From: Channallabes apus
Taxonomy: Eukaryota > Chordata > Actinopteri > Siluriformes > Clariidae
Direction of reading: 5' to 3'
Length of the DNA: 64,000 nt
Assembly (NCBI GenBank): GCA_030522415.1
Contig: CM060131.1
Coordinates: forward strand, 13,598,703 to 13,662,702
The notes under the pieces are model-generated. The model was not told the origin of the DNA. It ran no database searches and was given only the letters and a program-made list of their open reading frames with translations. Position 1 is the stretch's first letter, and the number at the start of each line of letters is the position of its first letter. The position numbers were made by a program, and so were the translations under genes. Below are positions 57,095 to 64,000 of the stretch, in pieces.

Positions 57095-57205
57095 GTTAAA
57101 CCTTTATTATTCCTCTGCATAATCATCTGCCACACTAATGCACTTATTCCAGCTTTTCAATAGCGCTTGGATATCCTCAAGGTAGAAGGTTTTCTTGAAC
57201 GTTTT
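57095..57205 (-). pseudogene. mariner-like transposase C-terminal fragment
   Basis: The minus strand reads FKKTFYLEDIQALLKSWNKC, then ISVADDYAEE and a stop. This is the conserved end of mariner-class transposases, and the upstream part of the enzyme is absent. Confidence 0.75.
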
Positions 57206-57263
57206 CTCAGTAACTAGTTATCTCAGTATATATATATTAAAAATAAATAAATACATAAAATAA

Positions 57264-57270
<7 letters not shown>

Positions 57271-57318
<48 letters not shown>
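57271..57318. repeat. (AT)n microsatellite
   Basis: About 24 units, ending four bases before the left end of a Tc1-derived element. Confidence 0.93.
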
Positions 57319-57322
<4 letters not shown>

Positions 57323-57847
57323 CAGTGGTGTGAAAAACTATTTGCCCCCTTCCTGATTCCTTATTCTTTTGCATGTTTGTCACACAAAATGTTTCTGATC
57401 ATCAAACACATTTAACTATTAGTCAAAGATAACACAAGTAACCACAAAGTGCAGTTTTTAAATGAGGGGTTTTATTATTTAGAGAGAGAAAAAAAATCCA
57501 AACCTACATGGCCCTGTGTGAAAAAGTAATTGCCCCCTGAACCTAATAACTGGTTGGGCCACCCTTAGCAGCAATAACTGCAATCAAGCAGTAAATGTAA
57601 ATAAACCACAGTTAAGTCATTTTTTAACAAGGGGGGCAATCACTTTTTCACACAGGGCCATGTAGATTTGGAGTTTTTTTTTCTCCCTTAATAACGTAAA
57701 CCTTCATTTAAAAACTGCATTTTGTGTTCAATTATGTTATCTTTGACTAATAGTTAACGGTTTTTGATGAGCAGAAACATTTAAGTGTGACAAACATGCA
57801 AAAGAATAAGAAATCAGGAAGGGGGCAAATAGTTTTTCACACCACTA
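57323..57847. mobile_element. Internally deleted Tc1 derivative (MITE-like)
   Basis: 525 bp. The left 268 bp match 54680-54947 and the right 257 bp match about 56040-56293 of the complete copy, joined near 57590. Both inverted repeats are kept and the whole transposase is lost. The last base before the right TA has changed from G to A. Confidence 0.93.
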
Positions 57848-59361
57848 TATACTGTATATACACACACACAGCATAAATTTACAGCATAAAAAGCATAAAA
57901 GACATAAAATTCTAAGTTCACAGGGAGCTGAAAACACTCCCCCTAAGAATTACAACTAAAAAGTGAAAGAGGATCAAATGTTCCAGTAATGCAGCTCAGC
58001 CACATCAGCTAACACACTTTACTTTCACTAATATGGTGACATTTTTACTTTTCTTGCATTCAAGTTATTAATGTTAATAACTATGTTTCATTAAATTGTC
58101 TTGCTTGCAATTGAAAACTTGACAATGTGATTCATATACAGTAGGACATAGCCATTATACAAATAGAGGCTGGATCTCCTAATTTTCCAAAAAAAAATTT
58201 GTCTACATATTAATTGCTTTACAGTGGAACTGGCACTCATTTAGTTTGTAAGAACTGCTTAATTAAAAAACAAAAACAAATCACTTCATAATAACCTTGT
58301 AACATCCCAAAAGAGCTCTAACAACACAGTTTCCCCCACCCCCTCATCGATTGTATTCAAACTAATCAGGAAAAAAAGTATTAAATAAAAAGGGAAAAAT
58401 ATTAAATGTGATTTTTAAAAATATTGTTTTTATTGGCACAAAATATATTTTAACAAGTGAAAAATATTTTTTTCTTTAATTTTTTTAAAGTTTGAAATGC
58501 TTCCCCATTTTCCAGTTGAATATAACAGCTTCAACACTGAATGTGTTTATGATATCCCTATAAAGACAGGATAGAGAAATAATAAGTAAATCTATCTGTA
58601 AGCACCATGCCTGTCATCATCATCTCTCTTTTATCTTCTCAGAGGAGTAGTGACCTTCAGCAAGTGAACTCTGGTATGCAAAAATGCACCCCAGGGTTTC
58701 TTTCTCTGTCTCGGCTTTAAAAAGTGAGAATTTTATATCCTAAATCCATTTTTTTTTTAAATCACACCTTCCCGTCAACAGTTAGGAAATTTGCATTTCA
58801 GTTTAATGGTCTGGTGTTTATTGTATTTGAAAGGGAACAGGCGAAAGACAAAGAAGATATTATATATATATGTATAATGTTATTTAAACATAGCTTTAAA
58901 AATGTACAAACATCCTTGCAGATTGGACACCTCCTTACAACACTCCACACAATATGCTCGCTTTCAAATTTCTTTAAAAATACCATCGTTGATAATCATT
59001 ATTCAGTATTAATATAATTTTAAATCTAATGTGGCATAAATTAAAAGAGAGAATTTCAGTACTGATTATTATTATTTTAAGCAATAGCTTGTAATAGCTC
59101 CTACAAATGATGGCAGAGGGATTTTGAGTGGCATAACTGAAGAATTTTGATATTGTGAGATTGTGTCTGTGCTTCCTGGGTAGGAGTGTTATTATAGTCA
59201 GCCTACCCTGTCAATCACAGTGACACTAGCTATTCATGGATTTTTTTTGTCAAGCTGACGTATGTGTGTGGGCAAAAAAATTAAATAATAAATAAAATCC
59301 CTCTGATTGTGTTTAGCTGCCCTGAATAGAGAAAAGTTTAAATGAATAAATGAATGTGCAT
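57848..59361. other. No recognisable gene or repeat
   Basis: AT-rich unique sequence with short A and T runs. Confidence 0.4.
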
Positions 59362-59512
59362 ATTGTGTGTATGTGTGTGTGCCCTGTGATGGATTGGCAC
59401 CCTGTCCAGGGTGTACCCTGCCTAGTGCCCGAAGTCTCCTGGGATAGACTCCAGGTCCCCCGCGACCCTGAACACAGGATTAAGCGGTATAGAAAATGAA
59501 TGAATGAATGAC
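59362..59512 (+). mobile_element. 5'-truncated DANA-like SINE with 11-bp target duplication
   Basis: 3' half only, from the short GT tract to the (TGAA)n tail, flanked by tgaatgtgcat (59351-59361 and 59513-59523). Confidence 0.88.
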
Positions 59513-59523
59513 TGAATGTGCAT

Positions 59524-61476
59524 GTCTGATAGAGTATTACATCATCTCTACTGCACTGCGGCTTATTCATTAAGCCTTCCAGAATTACAAAAACATTCTA
59601 CAAATCTAAATATGATCATACAACAGTTATTGTGGATGAGATAATTCTACGATTGATGATATAAAGAATAACAGCACTGAGATGTTTAACTATACGCATC
59701 ACTCCACATCACAGGTGTTCTTACAGGCGTTAATTACACTAACTGTTGGTCTCCAGCAGGGTGAAAGGAGTTTGTCTCCTTAGGCTTTGGAACAACGGAT
59801 TGACCATCCTACATAGCGCACTAGCTTTTAGTTTAACACTATTTGGGACTCAAGCACCCCGGAAGGTACAGTGCATAATCTGTTGATAATGAACTGTTGT
59901 ATAAAAGCAATATCATACTCAAGGGCATGACAGCCATGCTAATATTCAGTACAACAGCACTATGTCTCATGCAAAAACTTTTACAGCTCGCAGCCAAACC
60001 TTGGACTTACCACACAATTTGACCAACAGTTTGCCATGTGTGGGTCATCCACAGACTATTTCCATGAATTTGAAACCACACAAACATCTAGAATGTCTTT
60101 CTATGCTGAAATTTCCTTTTGCTCAAACATGTTGAATGACAATTCTCCTGCACACAAAGTTGGCAACACGGTGGGTCAAGGATAATGTGAAGGAACTTCG
60201 ACATGTCGCCTCATTCTTATCGAAAAAGCTTTAGGATGAACTGGACCACAGACAGAGTCAGTTTTCAGACAGAGGCATTTTTTTTTGTCTGTCATCAATC
60301 CCTGGTCTCAGTAGTGCTCTGACTAAAGACTGGAGGATGTTATAGTAGGAAATGGTAAACAACAATATGTTAATGCCCAGTGTTTGGAAGTGGGATGTTC
60401 AGATAAGCAGATGTGGATGTGATGATCAGGTGTGCACATAGTTTTGGTCGTTAGGGATTGGTTTTTGCTCTAAACTTTAGAATCAGAAAGTTGATGTTAG
60501 ATATCAGTTTTGACATTATATCAACATGAACATCCCCGGCTACGACTTGTGTGCATGGCACAGTACAGTACAGTACAGATCTTACAGCAGCAGATGGACA
60601 CACAGACTAGAATTTGCCATCAGCAAAAAAAAAATTTCATTGGCCATGATGGATAGACCATAAACGTCCCCTGTGTTTTAATTTATTTCATAGTGTTTAA
60701 TTTATCTCATACTTTACGAGCAGCTCACGGTGATCGGGATAATTAGCTGAGTGCTGGTTTACTCAGCACAGCCTGATCCATGACACCTGCAGTACCTACC
60801 TCAAGCACTCAACCTACGTCAAGAAGCTGTCTTTGAGCTGCCTTTCCATCAAAACATAGCTTTATAAATAGTGAAAGCTTCCTGTCGTAATGATGTGTGA
60901 TTGGAGAAAGCAAAAACCCTATCAGCAATACATTCTCCACAAGAGTATGCGCATCTTTACAAATAACTCTGATGACTCCGATATGAAATTTTACATATAT
61001 GTATATGCATTTATGATGATGTGCACCCTCGTGCACTCAGCCATTTCAGCTTCGCATGCCATTAAGTAAATTACTCATCCGGTTCCGCAGACTTCATTCA
61101 CATGGTTTCTAAATCTCATCATTTTTCCATTAAGGACAAGTTTGTTGCATGTAAACATGAGACGCGTTCGCAATGCAAACAATATCGACTCATTTGTATC
61201 TCCAGGTGCAAGCCAAAGAACCTGAAAGATAAAGAGCGAGCGAGTTTGGAAATGCGCGTGAACGCCGGACAAGCCAGAGTGCCACCCTATCGTCTCGCTA
61301 CGGTTCTGTAATTACCCACAATTCCCAGCAGGTTATGCTAATGACCGTTAGACTATTAAGTAGGCTATCTATATGCACAGACTGTAATGGATTTGCTCAT
61401 TATTTATTGTTAATGTGCAAATGCGCTCTCATGATGAGGGGAACGTGATGGAGTTGAGTTTTATATGACGGAGCAT

Positions 61477-61480
<4 letters not shown>
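59524..61480. other. No supported gene
   Basis: Non-repetitive. 61080-61330 is complex and could be conserved non-coding DNA. No exon signals recognised. Confidence 0.4.

Positions 61481-61519
<39 letters not shown>
61481..61519. repeat. (GA)n microsatellite
   Basis: About 19 units. Confidence 0.93.
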
Positions 61520-61523
<4 letters not shown>

Positions 61524-61800
61524 CTGAACCATGGTTATCATTTCCTAAATCATGGCTGGTTTCTTCTAATGTTACCACCATTTGGATTTAATGGAACACA
61601 ATACAATTAGTCCAACTGCCATTACAGCAACAGTGTAAAAGACACTTGTTGGACTTTTAAGTCTGTTTTAACACAAACAATGTAGAAGAACCTTTGGCAG
61701 CAATTACAGCCTTAAATCGTCTTAGATAAGTCGCTACAAAAATGCTTAACAAACCAGGATTTGCACAATTTTTCTCCTTATTCTTACTAGTTCTCCTCGC

Positions 61801-62806
61801 TAGAGCTGTAATCGGGCCTTAAAAGTTAGGCCCGACAGGGCCCGAGCCCGACAAGTACATTTTGATTGACAGCCTTTTAAAAGCCCGAACCCGTTTACAG
61901 CCCGACATTACTGAAATGAGCGCAAGCACACAGCTCTTTTGCCTTTGGTCAAGAATGAGTCATTTATACATGTTTTAACATAATTTATTTATGACTAATG
62001 TATAAGCTACAGGCAACTTGGAAGTTGGAACAAAAAATAAAAAAAGCCCTCTATAACACCTCAGCACTAAATAAGTCCAGACATACACTTACCCATTAAA
62101 TAGGCTAATAATAGTCCCATAAAAATAAGTATTTCTTTACAAATTAAATTAAGATAAATTAAAAATGGCGGCACGGTGGTGTAGTGGTTAGCACTGTCGC
62201 CTTGCACCTCCACAGTCTGGGTTCGATTCCCCGGCCAGGCTCGATTCCCGTCTCTGTGTGCATGGAGTTTGCATGTTCTCCCCGTGCTTGGTGGGTTTCC
62301 TCCGGGTACTCCGGTTTCCTCCCACAGTCCAAAGATATGCAGGTTAGGCTAATTGGCGTTCCCAAATTGCCCGTAGTGTGTGATTGGGTATGTATGTGCG
62401 TGTGCTCTGCGATGGATTGGCACCCTGTCCAGGGTGTACCCCGCTTAATGCCCGAAGTCTCCTGGGATAGGCTCCAGGTCCTCCGCGACCCTGAACACAG
62501 GATTAAGCGGTATAGAAAATGAATGAATGAATAAATTAATAATTAAGATGTGTATTTGGCAATAACAAAATTAATATAAAGGATCTGCGGGATTTGCTTC
62601 ACCACTTCCCTCCACTATCCTCTGTTTAACCTCCTCAGCATCCATTTTCGCATTTCTCTCGCGCTAATCAAATCGCATCACATGACCGCTCATTTACCGC
62701 GCAAGCCCGAGCCTGGCCCAAGCCCGTGTAAAATTATATTAATTAAGCCCGAACCCGACCGAACCCGTCAGGTCCCGTCGGGTTCGGGCAAAGATCTTCA
62801 GCTCTA
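61801..62806. mobile_element. Non-autonomous hAT-like element inserted in the Tc1 relic
   Basis: The termini 'tagagctg' and 'cagctcta' are inverted. Sub-terminal sequences rich in 'gcccgaacccg' and 'gggcccgagcccgac' also face each other. The flanks ctcctcgc (61793-61800) and ctcttcac (62807-62814) agree at 6 of 8 bases, with two transition differences, consistent with an aged 8-bp duplication. About 640 bp without the SINE inside it. Confidence 0.82.
62167..62530 (+). mobile_element. Full-length DANA-like SINE nested in the hAT element
   Basis: Flanked by ataaattaaaaat (62154-62166) and ataaattaataat (62531-62543), 12 of 13 matching. Head, core, GT tract, 3' block and tail are all present. 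Confidence 0.9.
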
Positions 62807-63654
62807 CTCTTCACGCTTAATCAGAAAAGATGGGTAGAGTGTACAAGAACAGCAATCTTCAGGTCTCGTTACAGTTGTATTCTTTCTGTGCATAAGTTCA
62901 AGTCCACTTCAGGACTGTCTCATCTGTCTGCTTCAGGTATGCTCAATGTAGTCATGCTGAAAAGTGAACCCTCGACCTAGTCTAATGATGTGCGACCTCT
63001 CGAGCAGGTTGTCATCAAGAACTTTGCTCTATTCATCCTTTCTCCGCTTTCAGTTGATAAGCACTGCCTGGTTTGCCAGACGTAGCACTTAGAGTTCAGT
63101 CAAAGCAGATAATTTTTTTTGTCTCATCAGATCAGGAAATCTTTTCCCTCAGGCTCTCGAGCTTTCTTTAAGTGCCTGCCATATCCATTTTACCCAGGAG
63201 TGGCTTCTGTCTAGCCACTCTGTCATAACGTCTGATTGATAGTTTTTCTAAGACGGTTGTCTTCCCAGCACGTTCTCGTATTTCTGTGGAGGATTTTCTG
63301 AAGCTCCCCTAGAGTGGCCTTTGAGCTTGAGGAAGAGTCCTAGTGGTACTAAATTTCTTCTGCTTCACTATGATTGAGCCCACTGTGCTCCTGGAAACTT
63401 TCAAAGCCAAGTAGTTCTCTTGTTTCTTAATAGTAGTTCTCTTGCCCAGATCTATATTTCATCAGAGCTTGATTTTTTTAAAGGTCTACAGAGAATTTCT
63501 TGGACTTCATGCCTTGGTCTGTCTGGCACGCTCTATGTAATGTGGGTGTGTGCCTTTGTACATCATGTCCAACCATTTTAATTGAAATCAATCCCTTAAA
63601 ATGTAGAAAGATTAAAGGAATCCGAATAATTTCTATATTGAAAGAGCTTCAATC

Positions 63655-63910
63655 TTCAGGTCTCTGGAACTGTACTGGAGGAATGAATACCATTCTTTCA
63701 AAATATATTCCTTCAGTCTGTGGTTTGATTGTGGTTGCTTCGGAATCTTCAATTGAGGTGAGATCTGATGATTATAGCCATTCGTTATTATTTATACCTT
63801 ATTCATTATCAACGTGATTAAACCTGTCAGTGATCCTTTGTGATCGATGAATTGGACAGGGTCATCGGCAGTGTTAAGAAGCCGTTATAAGATATTGTAT
63901 TGTAACAAGA
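63655..63910 (-). mobile_element. Fragment of another Tc1-like family
   Basis: In antisense order: 'tggaggaatgaataccattc', 'aaatatattccttcagtctg', 'attgaggtgagatctgatga' and 'aacctgtcagtgatcc'. I recognise this order from a common fish Tc1-like transposase, but the copy is decayed and may run past the window. Confidence 0.55.
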
Positions 63911-64000
63911 TGGTCTTTGGTTGGTCCACCATTTTGAGCACAGTTATTGTACAACACTAATCCTGACACTGACATGATGCTGGTATTAGTCTATCTATTA

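Larger units (their letters stand above)
61650..63620 (-). mobile_element. Old Tc1-like relic, split by a hAT insertion
   Basis: 61680-61800 and 62807-63620 together follow the antisense order of a fish Tc1 transposase. The C-terminal 'ctttggcagcaattacagcc' comes first, then 'tgctgaaaagtgaaccctcg', 'tttgctctattcatcctttc', 'actgcctggtttgccagacg', 'gtgcctgccatatcc', 'aggagtggcttctgtctagc' and finally the reversed start 'cttggacttcatg' (M-K-S-K) near 63511. It is decayed throughout and not coding. Confidence 0.82.

Noticed and set aside
62184..62522. 112-codon frame, and similar frames in other SINE copies (such as 48574-48894 and 15416-15628)
   Set aside because: Recurring frames with the same peptide come from the SINE itself, which is a non-coding RNA-derived repeat.
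1..64000. CRISPR array, operon or prokaryotic defence system
   Set aside because: No spaced direct repeats of CRISPR type, no compact gene strings and no bacterial genes. The transposons, SINEs and spliced exon are vertebrate.
1..64000. Endogenous retrovirus or other integrated virus
   Set aside because: I saw no long terminal repeat pair, primer-binding site or gag/pol/env-type frame. The only reverse-transcriptase-related sequence is the Rex3-like LINE at 23.5 kb.

Overview
This is vertebrate, almost certainly teleost fish, genomic DNA. It is AT-rich, has long (CA)n and (GA)n microsatellites, and is dense in fish-type transposable elements: Tc1/mariner and hAT DNA transposons, tRNA-derived SINEs of the DANA/Mermaid and HAmo types, and a Rex3-like LINE. 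The SINE mix suggests an otophysan or related lineage, which is a weak inference. Nothing looks bacterial, and I see no CRISPR array, phage or operon.

Only one host gene exon can be supported. It is the first coding exon of an SHB-family SH2 adapter, best match shb, on the minus strand (ATG at 11257, splice donor after 10772). It sits in a GC-rich, CpG-rich block at about 10780-11530 that is probably the promoter. Positions 1-10771 would then be part of intron 1, and 11.5-64 kb would lie upstream of the gene. No other exon is recognisable in those 52 kb. From memory, the region upstream of human SHB is also long and gene-poor.

Intron side (1-10771): a rearranged Tc1 relic (0.87-1.5 kb), SINE fragments (2.9-3.2 kb), a 1.66 kb hAT element inserted in a SINE with a perfect 8-bp target duplication (5.7-7.6 kb), several (GT)n arrays, and a local duplication beside exon 1 (9.5 and 10.3 kb).

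Upstream side: a Tc1-like element carrying a SINE with a 13-bp target duplication (11.66-12.81 kb), several SINEs (13-16 kb), a mariner relic (17.5 kb), a hAT MITE with G-tracts (18.6-19.0 kb), a TTTG-rich array (19.1-20.0 kb), a Tc1 relic split by a SINE piece (21.7 kb) and a Rex3-like LINE with a 14-bp target duplication (23.5-24.3 kb). A more repeat-poor stretch runs from 24.8 to 40 kb. From 40.8 to 44.4 kb there are AT-rich tandem repeats and large CA/GA arrays. Further SINEs follow, then three relatives of one Tc1 family at 49.6, 54.7 (nearly complete, one internal stop) and 57.3 kb (internally deleted). The window ends in a three-level nest, SINE inside hAT inside Tc1 (61.7-63.6 kb).

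The genes do not form a pathway. The main content is one promoter and exon in a transposon-rich setting, and I did not find a previously undescribed biological system. The best second looks are the nested and target-duplicated insertions, the nearly intact Tc1 copy, the 44-bp SINE insertion, the local duplication by the promoter, and a few complex repeat-free blocks that may be conserved regulatory sequence.
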